DNA of 64,000 nucleotides, from NCBI RefSeq assembly GCF_003600645.1, contig NZ_CP032482.1, forward strand, positions 2,852,001-2,916,000. The letters are read 5' to 3'. Under the pieces are notes generated by a model. That model was given only the letters and a program-made list of their open reading frames with translations. It ran no database searches and was not told the DNA's origin. Below, piece after piece: positions 1 to 11,700 of this stretch. The position numbers and the translations under genes are program-made. Positions within the stretch are counted from its first letter, which is position 1; each line of letters starts with the position of its first letter. Source of the DNA: Yersinia rochesterensis. GTDB lineage: Bacteria > Pseudomonadota > Gammaproteobacteria > Enterobacterales > Enterobacteriaceae.

Positions 1-200
1 ATTTGTGTTTCGCCTTTCAGGCCAAAACGCATGTAAGACTGGTCGCCATCTTTGCTTTTGTCGTCAGAAAAATAATGCAGGCCATCGACTTTACCGTACA
101 GATCCAGCTTGTTGCCGTCTTTACTGTAAATTTCAGCCGCGCCTGCGCTACCGGCAACTAATAAAGCAGGAACCAGCAGGGAAAGAACTCGAAGTTTCAT
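1..200 (-). CDS. ompC: OmpC-type general porin, N-terminal part only
   Basis: This is the start of a trimeric outer membrane porin; the rest lies beyond the left edge. Reading the minus strand from the ATG at 198-200 gives a signal peptide ([20 protein letters not shown] and a following A) and then the typical mature start [20 protein letters not shown] of OmpC/OmpF/PhoE porins. An AGAGG ribosome binding site lies about 9 bases upstream of the ATG. The OmpC assignment rather than OmpF rests on position: a micF gene lies divergently upstream, and the rcs genes and gyrA follow, as around ompC in E. coli. Porins of this family are usually near 360 residues, so only about one sixth is visible. 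Specific paralogue identity cannot be settled from 66 residues. Confidence 0.9.
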   Translation of the reverse strand, partial: MKLRVLSLLVPALLVAGSAGAAEIYSKDGNKLDLYGKVDGLHYFSDDKSKDGDQSYMRFGLKGETQ

Positions 201-523
201 CGTTATTATCCTCTAATTATTAGATCTAACTATGCCACTGCTCTTATGAGCATATTTTCCCAATAGGGTTATTCTATTGTGGTAATAATATTAGGATTAA
301 TCTATACAGAAAATGCTACGAAGTTTCGGATAATGTTTCATATGTCTATAAAGTATTTCAATATGTTAATATTGGCGAACTTTAACAGAATTTAAAAACA
401 CTAAAAAATATAGCACACATAATCAATAAATAATTTTTACCATATTAATCAATAAGATAGTAAAATAATTACATAGCACAAATTGATAAGAAATATCTAA
501 CAGTCAAGAACTATAATAAATCC

Positions 524-614
524 GCTATCATCATTATTTTACTATTTCCTTCATTGTGGCTCGCGCAGCCAGATAATTCGTTAGTGTTACGGCCGGTCTT
601 TTGACCGGCTTTTT
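524..614 (+). ncRNA. micF: MicF antisense small RNA
   Basis: The predicted transcript begins with GCTATCATCATTA, which I recognise as the start of E. coli MicF, the part that pairs with the ompF mRNA leader. A TATAAT box at 512-517 sits 6 bases before this start, and the transcript ends in a strong hairpin with a T run at 592-614. The gene is divergent from the OmpC-type porin, as in E. coli. The middle of the RNA (about 540-590) differs from what I remember of E. coli MicF. Known role: Hfq-dependent repression of ompF translation and of some other messages. The boundaries are inferred from the -10 box and the terminator. Confidence 0.85.
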
Positions 615-617
615 ATT
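592..617 (+). terminator. Rho-independent terminator of micF
   Basis: GCCGGTC (592-598) and GACCGGC (603-609) form a perfect 7-bp stem with a TTTT loop, followed by TTTTTATT. The orientation fits transcription on the plus strand, ending micF. Confidence 0.9.
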
Positions 618-866
618 GCCAGCGACATAGAGTCAAAAATATATTTATAATTTTCACTATAGTTACACAATTAAATTATAGATGAATAATATAGTTTCAC
701 ACTTATATTTAAGCACAAATAGTTCAGATGATTAAGAATTATAGTTAGCTTTATCGACTAACTATAATCCTGCTGCTCATTGGCTTTTATTCATATATAT
801 AGCCATATGATACTAGGATGCGCCCACCATGTGGCACAAATAAAGGTGAAAAAATGCGCCATAATA
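618..866. other. AT-rich intergenic stretch with an 11-bp inverted repeat
   Basis: There is no gene between the micF terminator and the 3' end of the HlyD-like gene. The notable structure is a perfect 11-bp inverted repeat, ATTATAGTTAG at 738-748 and CTAACTATAAT at 758-768, with a 9-base loop. It lies about 100 bases beyond the stop codon of the secretion operon and could be its terminator or an mRNA-end hairpin, but it has no clear T run on either side. Confidence 0.5.
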
Positions 867-2036
867 TTAGCGCTCTCGTAATGATTCTTTCACTTTATTC
901 AGCGGCTTGATGAGATAATCCAAAACAGTTTTCTGACCCGTTTTAATCTCCACACTGGCCACCATACCCGGTAGTATGGGGAATAATTTACCGGCCTTAT
1001 TGGTCAGGTCGGCCCGATTAGTGCGAACATAAATCCGATAATAAAATTGATCTCGCTTGACCTCATCTTGCAAAGTATCCGGCGATACAGTTTCCACTAC
1101 CCCCTCCAGATTCCCATAAATGGATGAATCATAAGCCGTTATTTTAACTGTCGCTGACAACCCAGGCCGGATATAAGCAATATCTCGCGGGTTAATCCGT
1201 GTTTCAATCAACAGTTGCTCTTCGATGGGGACAATTTCCATCAATTTACCGCCAGGTTGCAACACGCCCCCGACGGTTGAAACCTGAATATCCTTTACTA
1301 TCCCCCGCACCGGTGAAATCAGTGTTGTCCGGGTGAGTTGGTCTTGCTTGCCAGAAACTACCTGCAACTGTGCATCTAAATCTGCATTATTCTTAACCTG
1401 CTCTTCGCGGGCTCTCACTGCATATTGATTGCGAGCTTCATCAATTTTACCGCGCAAGTCACTGATTTGGCGTTGCAACCGAATCACTTCGACCTGACTG
1501 GCTGCGCCCTTAGCCACCAGCGGTTCAGTCATGCGCAATTCCTGCTGCATCAGTTTTAGCGATTGTTGTAAGTTGCTTACGGTTTCATTGAGGTTTTGCC
1601 GACGGGAAAGGTAAAATTGCGTCTCACGCGCCACCAGCTCCGGCTCTTTTAAGGTGTCCGCACTGAAAGCCAATGCCGCCCCCGTCAATTCGGCCCTTAG
1701 GCGCTCGGAAGAGGCACGTAACGTTCGCACTCGCGCGGCGGCTTCACCATAATTAGATTGAAAACGGGTGGGATCAAGGCGAGCCAGAGTTTGTCCTTTA
1801 TTGATGATGGCGCCTTCGTGTACCAGCAACTCATTGATAATCCCACCATCAAGGCTTTCTATTAGCTGCGCGCGACTCGATGGCGTGACTTTCCCAGTCC
1901 CCACTGTGACCTCATCCAGAATGGCGAAATACGCCCAGATGAACATCACAATCATTCCGACCAACATCAGCCAAACAATGGCTGACATGCGCCGTTCCTG
2001 ATGTGCCCTCTCTTGCTCCAAGCTCAAATTGACCAT
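867..2036 (-). CDS. HlyD/LapC-family type I secretion membrane fusion protein
   Basis: This 389-residue protein is the periplasmic adaptor that links the inner-membrane ABC transporter to the outer-membrane channel in type I secretion. It has a short cytoplasmic N-terminus, one membrane segment at about residues 18-40, a biotinyl-lipoyl-like half (GGIINELLVHEGAIINKGQ, about residues 64-82), a long coiled-coil hairpin (about 110-245), the second lipoyl half (SPVRGIVKDIQVSTVGGVL), and a beta-barrel domain ending in the family pattern LPGMVASVEIKTG(Q/R)KT followed by a short charged tail. It is the last gene of the operon, starting 12 bases after the ABC gene. Length is normal for HlyD/LapC/BapC proteins. 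Its role in exporting the adjacent giant adhesin follows from the operon structure and is inferred. Confidence 0.92.
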   Translation of the reverse strand: MVNLSLEQERAHQERRMSAIVWLMLVGMIVMFIWAYFAILDEVTVGTGKVTPSSRAQLIESLDGGIINELLVHEGAIINKGQTLARLDPTRFQSNYGEAAARVRTLRASSERLRAELTGAALAFSADTLKEPELVARETQFYLSRRQNLNETVSNLQQSLKLMQQELRMTEPLVAKGAASQVEVIRLQRQISDLRGKIDEARNQYAVRAREEQVKNNADLDAQLQVVSGKQDQLTRTTLISPVRGIVKDIQVSTVGGVLQPGGKLMEIVPIEEQLLIETRINPRDIAYIRPGLSATVKITAYDSSIYGNLEGVVETVSPDTLQDEVKRDQFYYRIYVRTNRADLTNKAGKLFPILPGMVASVEIKTGQKTVLDYLIKPLNKVKESLRER

Positions 2037-2048
2037 GACTCACTCCTA

Positions 2049-4184
2049 TTAGGCGGCACCCTGTTGAGATTTATTCGCCATCGCGCTGAGAATATGGTCC
2101 CGTGGGCCATCCGCCGCCACCCGACCGTTATCCATAACAATGATGCGATCCACCAGCTTTAATAACGCCGGCCTATGGGTCACTAACACCAACATGCGAC
2201 CATCCAGCCAGGTATGCATCTGGCTAATAACATAATCTTCCAGTTGCTCGTCCATTGATGCCGTCGGCTCATCCATCAACACCACTTGCGGATTGCGCAA
2301 AATCATCCGGCTCAGCAATACCATTTGCCGCTGACCGCCGGATAACCCCTGCCCACCCTCATTAATGATCCGGTCAAGACAGGCCGCGTCCTGTTGCACC
2401 ATAGCTATCGCGCCACTGATCCGCAGCGCCTGAATCATTTCCTGCTCCGTAGCATGAGGGTGCCCCAGCATCAGGTTTTGCCGCAGCGAGCCAAAAAACA
2501 GGCGGGAATCCTGCGATAAAAAACCCAGTTGGCGGCGTAAATCTGCCGGTTCAATGCGTTTGATATCAACCCCATCAATCACTACCTTGCCCTGTGTGGC
2601 GCTGGCTTGACCGGCCAATAATTTCAATAAGGTGGATTTACCCGCCCCCACCTTGCCCAGAATCGCCACTTTTTCCCCCGGCTTGATGTCCAGTGCGCCG
2701 ATGGTGACCACACTTTGCCCTTTTTCTTCGTCGTAGGTGTATTGCAGATTACGCAATTGATAGTGGCCGTTCAGGATCGGGCAATGCGCCAATTCCCCCT
2801 CTTCGGGGCGATCCAATGGTTTTTTGAGCAGTTCATTCAAGCCGGCCATGGCGCTTTTGGCATGCTGCCAGCGCGAGAAAACCATGGTCAGTTGCATTAA
2901 TGGCGCGATAGTTCTTGAGGAAAGTAAGCTGCTGGCGACCAGCGTGCCGGTGGTTATCTCCCCGGCCAGCACCAAATAGGTGCCAAAAACCAGCATACCG
3001 GCATAAGTCAATTGCGAGACGGTCGATGCCCACCCCGTCAGACGAGCGCCCCATAACCGCTGTTTCATCCCTACCGCGGCACTCACTTCATGGGTTTGCT
3101 CCCATTGGCGCTGAAAGTAAGGTTCGGCCTGTAAAGCTTTAATATCTTCAATACCTTCAATGGTTTCGACCAGAATCGCATTGCGCAAAGCCCCTTCGCG
3201 CATGCCCTCTTTAGCCAGTTTCGCCAGCGGGAATTGAATCAATAAACCGGGGATAACAATGAGTGGGATCGCCAACAGCGGGATGACCACCAGTGGGCCG
3301 CCAATAAACGCCATGATAGCCAAAAACAGTAAGACAAAAGGCATATCTGCCGCTGCACTGACGGTGGTGGAGGTCAGTAACTCGCGAACTTGATCAATTT
3401 CACGTAGCTGGGAAATAAATGATCCGGTGGATTTTGGGCGCGCTTCGTTTTTAATCGCCATCGCCCGGACAAATAGCATCGACGACACATTGAGGTCGAT
3501 TTTTTTGCCCATCAAATCAGAGATCTGAGTGCGCGTCAGGCGGATGATATATTCCATAAACGCGGCCAGTAAAACGCCAAAAAACAGCACCCACAATGTG
3601 GCATATGATTGCGCCGGAATAACCCGGTCGTAAACTTGCATTGAAAATAGGATGCCGCCCAGTGCCAGCACATTGCCCAGCACCGAGGCGAGTGAAATTT
3701 CCGCAATTTTGCGCTCCGCCCCACGGAAATTTTGCCAAAACCAATGCTTGCGGTAGGGGCGGATAAATTCATCAATACGGCTATCCCGGCCACGATTGGC
3801 AACCCCCACCATGATCACCCGGCCTTGACTACGTGCCAGTAACTCTTGCAACTGCGCCTCACGCACCACATCGCCGCCATCACTGAGCCAATAACTCACC
3901 AGCCCATCATCAGACAGGTGCTCCAACACCGCCACACTGCCGGATTCTAACTCCAGCAACACCGGCAGTAACTCATTGCGCCAGCGGACTTTTTTCAATG
4001 GCATTACATTTGACTGTAAGCCCAGCAGCCCACTGAGTCGCTCCAGTTGGCGTAAACCACTTAATTGCTCGAACCAGCGCATTTGCTGGGCAAGAAAGTT
4101 CACATCTGCGGGGTTGCCGTAATAGCTGGCAACTCTCGCCATTGCGGTGACCCAGACCTCTGTTGGCGTAGATTGCGTTGTCAT
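2049..4184 (-). CDS. LapB/RtxB-like type I secretion ABC transporter
   Basis: This 711-residue protein is the inner-membrane ATPase that energises adhesin export. Residues about 1-130 form a C39-peptidase-like domain without the catalytic Cys, as in RTX transporters, where the domain binds substrate rather than cleaving it. A six-helix ABC membrane domain follows (about 160-440). The nucleotide-binding domain shows Walker A GKVGAGKS, signature LSGGQRQ, Walker B VVLMDEP and the switch region VTHRP. The protein is closest in layout to LapB/TISS-family transporters. It lies 75 bases downstream of the outer-membrane channel gene and 12 bases upstream of the HlyD-like gene. All key ATPase motifs are intact. 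Confidence 0.95.
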   Translation of the reverse strand: MTTQSTPTEVWVTAMARVASYYGNPADVNFLAQQMRWFEQLSGLRQLERLSGLLGLQSNVMPLKKVRWRNELLPVLLELESGSVAVLEHLSDDGLVSYWLSDGGDVVREAQLQELLARSQGRVIMVGVANRGRDSRIDEFIRPYRKHWFWQNFRGAERKIAEISLASVLGNVLALGGILFSMQVYDRVIPAQSYATLWVLFFGVLLAAFMEYIIRLTRTQISDLMGKKIDLNVSSMLFVRAMAIKNEARPKSTGSFISQLREIDQVRELLTSTTVSAAADMPFVLLFLAIMAFIGGPLVVIPLLAIPLIVIPGLLIQFPLAKLAKEGMREGALRNAILVETIEGIEDIKALQAEPYFQRQWEQTHEVSAAVGMKQRLWGARLTGWASTVSQLTYAGMLVFGTYLVLAGEITTGTLVASSLLSSRTIAPLMQLTMVFSRWQHAKSAMAGLNELLKKPLDRPEEGELAHCPILNGHYQLRNLQYTYDEEKGQSVVTIGALDIKPGEKVAILGKVGAGKSTLLKLLAGQASATQGKVVIDGVDIKRIEPADLRRQLGFLSQDSRLFFGSLRQNLMLGHPHATEQEMIQALRISGAIAMVQQDAACLDRIINEGGQGLSGGQRQMVLLSRMILRNPQVVLMDEPTASMDEQLEDYVISQMHTWLDGRMLVLVTHRPALLKLVDRIIVMDNGRVAADGPRDHILSAMANKSQQGAA

Positions 4185-4259
4185 GTTACCTCTGTCACCT
4201 GCGCATTTTCGGTCAATTAACCCTAACGCTCCGCGCCCTCTGAGATTCTTCTGGCGGCA

Positions 4260-5654
4260 TTACAAGGTTGGCAGCCGCTCACCACTCTGAGCAACCCGGT
4301 CAATTCCCAACATATCCACCAGATTATCGACCGCCGAGGCATAACGCGCAGTAGCATCCCAGCCGTCATACAGCGCCATCAACCGCATTGAATCGGCTTG
4401 CAGCACTTCTTGCTCGACACTCAATAAATCATTCAGGCTACGTTTGCTGAGTTTATATTCATCCTGATAGACACTGCGGGTGTGCTCGGCGCTTTGCAGT
4501 TGCTGCTCCCCCGCCTGCTGCCGCTGTATCGCGCCAATCATATCGGCGTAGGCCATTGCCGCTTTTTGATTCACATCCAGCTTGGCTTTTTCAACTTCAG
4601 CTTGTGCCGCTGCGCGCGCGCCCTGCGCTGCCCTCACTTTGGCACTGACCGCACCGCCCTGATAAACCGGTGCTTCAACCGCCAATTGCACCTGATCATC
4701 CCAATAAGAGCGCGACTCATTTTCATAGCGCGTCCTGCCCGCTTGAATCTTTAAGGTGGGCCAGTGCTGCGCCTGGCTTTGCCGCACTCGCTGCATTGCG
4801 GCCTGTTGTTTGGCCTCGGCGCTGCGTACGGCGCTGCTGGCGTCATAGGGAATGGCGTTGAGAGTGACTTTTTGCTTGAGTAGATCTTTGGGCAGATCCG
4901 GCAGATTATCGGACACCACCCCCGTCAGTACCGTGAGTTGAGCTTGAGCTGAGCGCTGTTGTGCCCGATATTGTTCCAGTGTCGCCACCATTCCGGCAAT
5001 ACGGGTTTCAGCTTGCAGAACATCAGATTGTGAACTCAGGCCCGCATCAGCCCTGAGTTGGGCGGTCTCTTTGACTCTCTCCAGAGAAGCAATATTGCTA
5101 CGCGCTACCACACTTAAAGCCTGGTAGCGCTTGACTTGCAAGTAGGCCTGAACAGTGCTCAACCCCACGGCAGTCATGGTGTTGAACAGGTCATATCGAT
5201 AAGCATCCGACAGAGATTCCTGCTCATCAATACTGCCGCCGGTTTTGCCAAAGTCATACAATAACTGGCTCAGTTGGACCCCAGCGGATGCATTGCTATT
5301 GAGACTGCCAGCCGAGTCAGTTTGATGTGATTTCCCGGTGGTTCCCTGCAAGGAAATCTGCGGATACCAGGCACTTTCGGCGACATCCAAATCCCCTTGC
5401 CCCACTTTTATTTGCGCCGCGGCCTGCGCGATTTGCGGATTACGGGCAAATGCACGCAAGATAGCTTCGCGCAAGCTGAGTTCCGCCAATTGCTCCTCAC
5501 TTGGTGCGGCCTGCCATTTAAATGCCGGTACCATCGGGGGTTCAGCCGCCCGAACGGGCAACTGAGCCATGATTGACAACACCATCACCGCCCACCATGC
5601 GCCGGGAATGCCCCCCGCCACAAAGTGCCTTATTTTTATTTTCATCGCCGACAT
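4260..5654 (-). CDS. TolC-like outer membrane efflux/secretion protein (LapE/AggA type)
   Basis: This 464-residue protein is the dedicated outer-membrane channel of the secretion operon. The N-terminus has a signal peptide (hydrophobic stretch about residues 12-34, likely cut near VRA-AEPP). The body shows the repeated heptad-rich halves of TolC/OEP proteins, with LREAILRAFARNPQIAQAAAQI in the first half and NQKAAMAYADMIGAIQRQQA in the second, and the family end SAVDNLVDMLGI. An in-frame ATG three codons in (MKIKIRHF) is better spaced from the GGGAG and may be the real start. It follows the adhesin gene after 53 bases. A dedicated TolC homologue beside an adhesin is typical of Lap/Bap systems, unlike haemolysin systems, which borrow chromosomal TolC. 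Confidence 0.93.
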   Translation of the reverse strand: MSAMKIKIRHFVAGGIPGAWWAVMVLSIMAQLPVRAAEPPMVPAFKWQAAPSEEQLAELSLREAILRAFARNPQIAQAAAQIKVGQGDLDVAESAWYPQISLQGTTGKSHQTDSAGSLNSNASAGVQLSQLLYDFGKTGGSIDEQESLSDAYRYDLFNTMTAVGLSTVQAYLQVKRYQALSVVARSNIASLERVKETAQLRADAGLSSQSDVLQAETRIAGMVATLEQYRAQQRSAQAQLTVLTGVVSDNLPDLPKDLLKQKVTLNAIPYDASSAVRSAEAKQQAAMQRVRQSQAQHWPTLKIQAGRTRYENESRSYWDDQVQLAVEAPVYQGGAVSAKVRAAQGARAAAQAEVEKAKLDVNQKAAMAYADMIGAIQRQQAGEQQLQSAEHTRSVYQDEYKLSKRSLNDLLSVEQEVLQADSMRLMALYDGWDATARYASAVDNLVDMLGIDRVAQSGERLPTL

Positions 5655-5707
5655 ACTCCCGTGCCGATCATTTTTAGGGTCTTTTTGCTCTTACCGTGTG
5701 AGTGATT

Positions 5708-8700
5708 TCACACCAAATGCACTTGCAGACCGTGCTGAATCAACACATCCCCCAATGTGTTGCTGCTGTCGAGCGATGAATTGTGGTAGACGTCAAACGC
5801 CTGCCCATCAATACTGCGCTGCCCAATACTGCTCCAAACGCCCTCCGGGGTATTACTGAGAGTGACTTCGCCGCCCTGCGCCCCTTTAATCAACAAATCA
5901 TCCTGCGGTTTATCGGTCAGCGTTAACGCATCGTGCAAATCAAGCCGGACACTGTTGGTGCCGCTATTACCTAAATCAATGATTTCGATATGCTCCACTT
6001 TCAGCCCCAAACTGGTCAGGTTCAGTGTTTGATGCGATCCGTCTAGCAGCAAGGTATCCATTCCCAGCCCGCCATCCAGATGACTGAAATTCAAAGAGTT
6101 AACGGTGAAAGTATCTGCGCCGCTGCTGCCGGTCAGTGTTTCTCCAGAGATCACTGCGCCATCCGCCAAGTTCAGCGTGACGCCGCCGATGGTATAGCCG
6201 CCCTCTGTAACCTTGGTGGTGAGAATGCTGTCGATAGGCTCCGCCAGCGGCTCAACTAACGTGGACTTCGCCTGAGGAGAAACTGATTGATCACTGGTGG
6301 CTGCCAGTGGGTGGTTTTCCACACTGGCTGAATGGGCGATATTCGTATCATTGGTGACCATCATGCTGGCAGCTTGAATATCATGGTCAGCTGACAATAA
6401 TTGAGTGCCGGAGCCGCCGGAAAGCAAGCCAACAGAGATTCCTTTGTAGTTACCGGCTTCGTCGGTGGCCGATACCGCCACCGTGGTGGTTAAAATGCTG
6501 ACGACATTCAGCGCCTTGAGGAAAGAGCCGAAAAATTTAACATTCCAGTGACCGCTACTGTCGACCGTGCCCTCGAGGGTTTGCCCAAGTAAAGTCACAC
6601 TGACTTTGGTATTGGTCAGCAGATTTAAGCTGGAGCCAGAAACCATCAGCCCGTTGACTGGCAACAACAGTAAGTTGCCAACATTGCCTAACACATCGAC
6701 ACTCAGTAGCGGTAAAGCATGGGTTTTCACTGTAAAATCAGTGTTAACCGAGACATTATTGCCGACCGCATCAGTAACTGAAACGCCAATTTTGGCGGAA
6801 CCGTCCAACAAACCGGTCAGGACTGACGGGGTAATGGGCACACTCCAACTGCCGTCACTGCCAATGGTGCTAGTCAACACCGCCCCGCCCACCGTCACTG
6901 TGATTTGTGAGCCAGCAGCATGGGTGCTGGTGCCGGAGAGCACTTGGGCCGTGGTGGATTCAAGCCCGCTGAGATAATGGTCAGACGCAAAGAATGGGTT
7001 CAGCGTCAAAGTGGGCAAACTGATCCCGACGGTAACTGGCGCAGTGGCATTGGCGCTGTGACCGGCGGCGTTGGTTAAGCTGGCGCTGGCGGTGAAACTG
7101 CCATCCAACAACCCCGCCAACATCAATGGAGACACCGCAATGCTCCAACTGCCATCGGCTTTCACGGTAGTATTCAGTGTCAGATTGCCGACAGTCACAT
7201 TCAGATTGGATCCGGCGGCAAAGGTGCTATGTCCGCTGATAGTTTGGCTGAGCAGTGCATCGGCAGCATTCAGTAAACCGTCACCGAAAATAGGATCCAA
7301 TGTCAGCGTCGGCAAGCCGTTGGCTATCACACTCAACACGCCAGAATTGCTGGCCGGGTTACCCACGGCATCTTGCAGCGAAACATTTACCGTCAGTGGG
7401 CCGTCGGTCACCAGCGTTTTTAAATCAATCGGCTGGATAAGCACACTCCAGTTTCCGCCCGCCCCCACGGTCGCGAAGTAAGATTTACCATTCAGGACGA
7501 CATTAATTTGAGTCCCTAGTGCCACATTGCTGGTGGTGCCACTGATGGTCTGTGCCACCAGCAAATCCGCCACACTGAGGATGCCATCACCAAAGATAGG
7601 ATTGACTGACAGGGTTGGCTGGGCATGGATCAGCACATTGACCAATCCATTGGCGCTGGTGGCATTCCCGGCGCTATCAACTAATGATGCGCTGATAGTT
7701 TGGCTGCCATCCAACAATCCATTCAATATGTTGGTTGGTACCTGAACACTCCAGACACCGCCAGCCCCGACGGTCGCAGTCAATTGACTGGAGCCAACTT
7801 GCACCACGACATCCGCCCCCACAACACCATTGACCACCGTCCCGCTGATGGTTTGCTCAATTTTGCTGTCACTAATATTGAGCAGCCCGTCACCAAAAAT
7901 AGGGTCCAATATCAGTTTCGGCACATTGCTGATCAGCACATTGACACTGCCCGTCGCCGCCCCGGTGTTGCCAGCGAGATCGGTTACAGAGACATCCACA
8001 CTCAAATTGCCATTGAGTAATGCTGTTAAATCAGCCGGTTGCAGGGTGACAGTGAAACTGCCATTCGCCGCCGTGGTGCCAAAGAATGTTTTACCTCCCA
8101 GAGTGACGTTCACCTGCGTCCCCGCATCCACCCCGCTGACCGTACCGCCAATAATTTGCGCAATCACGGTATCCGCCAGACTGAGTTTGCCGTCGCCAAA
8201 GATAGGGTTCAGCGTAATCACCGGCAGAGTGACATCCACCAGTAACGGGCGAGTAGCGGTATTCGTGTTGCCCGCAGAATCGGTTACTGTGGCCGTGACA
8301 TTCAGTGAACCGGCCAGCAATCCATTCAATGTGAGGCGGTCAACCAGCACACTGAAAGTGCCATCCGTGCCGACAATTGCCGTTAAATCCGCGCCTCCCA
8401 GTTTGATGGTGACCGAAGTATTGGCGGGGATATTTTTAACTGTGCCACTAATAGTTTGATTTAACAGCAAATCAGCCGCATTCAAGATGCCGTCACCAAA
8501 GATAGGATTCAAAGTCACCAACGGCAGATTGTGCATCAGTACCGTAATTCCCACTTGCGTATTGACGATATTACCGGCGATATCTTTCACCGAAATACCC
8601 ACTTGCAAGCTACCGTCCTGCAATCCACCCAATAATGACGGCAGTAAATCTACATGCCACACCCCCCCGGCCTGCACTTGGGTGGTCAGCACTTGGGTAC

Positions 8701-11700
8701 CGATGGTGATAGTGACGGTCGCCCCAGCGGCCACATTATTTATCACCCCACCCAGCGTTTGGGTCACGATGGACTCCGCGCCATTAAGGATGCTATCGCC
8801 ACCAAACAGCGAGTCCAGGGTGCCGAAAGTCGGTAAGTTATGGGTCAGAACATTCAGCACCGGCGCAGGGAGGAGCTGCACCACGTTATTATTGGCATCC
8901 GTTACGCTGATATTCAGCGTTAACGCGCCATTAGCCAATTGGCTTAACTCTGCGGTGGGAAGTGTCAGTGTCCATTTGCCATTGGCACCCACGTCGGCAA
9001 CCAGCTCATGTCCATTAATAGTGACCTTAACTTTAGCCCCTAAACCCGCACTCAATGCGCTACCGGACAAGGTTTGATCGACCAATGCACCGAGGGCATT
9101 GAGATAGCCGCCATTGAAGATCGGGTCAACAACCAGTGCCAACGCCTGATTCAGCGCCACATTCACTGTAACATTGGTGCTGCTGGGGTTACCGGCAGTG
9201 TCCGTCACACTCAACCCCACCACCAGTGGGCCATCGGCGATCCCCGCCAGATTTTGCGGCAATACATTGAGGCTCCATTTGCCATCATTGCCGACAATCG
9301 TGGTGAGCGTGGTGTTATTCAATGTTAGAGTTAAGGTTTTTCCTTCCGCTCCCAGTGCCGTGCCGGACAGTATTGATCCGAGGAGATTGCTGTTCAGTAT
9401 CGGCGCAGTGACATCCAGAGTGATAAGTGCTGGGGTGGTATCAACATGAATGATGGGTTTTTGGCTAATACTGTTCCCCGCCAAGTCGGTGAGGGTCGCC
9501 GTCAGGGTGTTATCTCCCGGCGGCAGCGCCTGCAAATCAGCCGTTGGGATACTGACACTCCATTTGCCCTGTGCCCCGACCAGAGCCGAGTAATTTTTAT
9601 TATTCAGCGTCACTGTCACCGTGCGCCCAATGTCATCAATTGAAGCCACCCCACTGACCAACTGTGGCGATTTAGACTCCAGCGCATTCAGGGTGTTATC
9701 ACCGGCAAATGGCGAAAGTGTTAATGTCGGTGGGATGCGGTCGACCAGCAGCCCCACCTCTTCGGAAGCCGTGCCTCCCACCAATGAGACTGTTATCTGA
9801 TAATCACCATCAGGGAAGTTAACTTTTGGCAATGCTACAGACCAACTGCCATCCAGCCCTATCACCAACGGCCCCCCAATAATGCTGCCATTGATATTGA
9901 GTGTGACCGCGCCACTTAGCGTATTCGTGACTTTCCCGCTGATGGTAATGGTCTGCGGATCATGGGCCGCATTGATAATATTATCGAGATTAATTGGGTC
10001 GATGGTGAGCACCACCGTCGGAGCAACAATATTAACATTGACGTTAATTGGCGCGGCGGTATTACCCACATTCCCCGCGCTATCCGTCACTGTGGCACTC
10101 AGCGGCGTATTTCCGTTCGGCAAAGTACCCAACTGAGCACTGCTCAGGGTCGTTGACCAACTGCCATTTAGCCCCACAATGGCGGTGAAATTCAGGTTGC
10201 CAAAGGTAATATTAACCTGACTCCCGACGGCCATATTGGTGGTGGTACCGCTGATGACTTGCGGTGTTTTGCTTTCATCGAAATCCAGCTCAACACCAAA
10301 TGGTGGGGCAAAAATGGTGACGGTCGGCAATGTATGAGTCAGTACGCCAATCTCGAGCGAGGTGCTGCCACTGTTACCGCCGCCATCAAGCACATCGACG
10401 GTGATAGCTTGCGGCCCATCGGGAATAAGTTTTAAATCTGCCGCCAGCACCGTGAGTGTCCATATCCCCGTCACACTGTTGACATCGGCGTTATATTCCA
10501 CGCCATTCAATGTCACTTTCACGGTTTGCGCGGTGTTCAGCAAACCGGTGGTGCCCGTCAATAATTGGTCGGTTCCGGCCTCGGACAGGTTCAATACCGC
10601 GCCAAACGGTGGGGTGCTGATGGTGGGCAGTGGCGGTGTCAGGAAACTGTCAAAGTTTGCCAGCCCGGTATTGCTGTTACCGGCAGAGTCGGTGACGGTG
10701 ACATTGATTTGATGTTGACCATTCGTCAGGCCATTGAGCGCGCCCGACGGGATAGTGACCGTCCAATGACCATTGCTGGCATCCACCACACCAGGATAGC
10801 TGATGCCGCCAATATCAATCCTCAACTGCACATCCTGATTATCGCCCTTTATTCCGGTTTTACCGGTAATGGTGGTGACGGCCCCGGCTTCGGCAATATT
10901 GATGTTGGCACCAAAAGAAAGTGTATCGACAGACGGCGTTGGCAACTGCTGTTGTGAAGTGAAAATGATAGGTTGGTCGGGCAGAATAGCCACTTCATTG
11001 CCGCCACGATCCGTGACAATGATACCAATGGTATGTGGGCCGGCCACTAAGCTGGTTAATTGCCCCGTCAGCAGAGGCAGTGACCAACTGCCATCGAGAT
11101 TGGCGGTAATGGTTTTTATTAGCGTGTTATCAATGGAGATCGCCACTGTCTGCCCGCTACCTGTTATCCCGGTGCTGCCACTCAATGTCTGCCCCAGTAA
11201 AGCTTCCGTGTGGTTCAATACGCCATCGCCAAACGGTAAAATTAGTGTCGGATGCGGTAAATTGTGGATGAGCACCTCGACCTGGCTGGTCAGCGAGCCG
11301 CTATTACCCGCCGCATCTTTGGCGGTGGCCGTGACATCCCATACCCCCTCCGGCAAGGCTTTCAGCACCTCTGGCGTCAGGGTTAGTGTCCATTTACCGT
11401 CCTCGGTCACCACTGCTGCGTAGCCCGTGCCGTTGATGGTCACCGTGGCCTGTTGTTTGCCGCCCACAATGCCGGTGGTGCCGGTTAATTCCCCGCCCGC
11501 CGCCGCTTCAGCCGCATTCAGAATGCCGCCAATAATCGGCCCGGCATCAAAAGTAGGATTGGGACTCAGGGTTAGCAGGGAATCAAAGTTAACGGACTCG
11601 GTATCACTGTTGCCCACCCGGTCAGTCACAGTGACGGAAATAGTATGCGGCCCGTCGGGTAAATTATTTAATGCGCCCGCAGGCAACGTGCAAATCCAAG

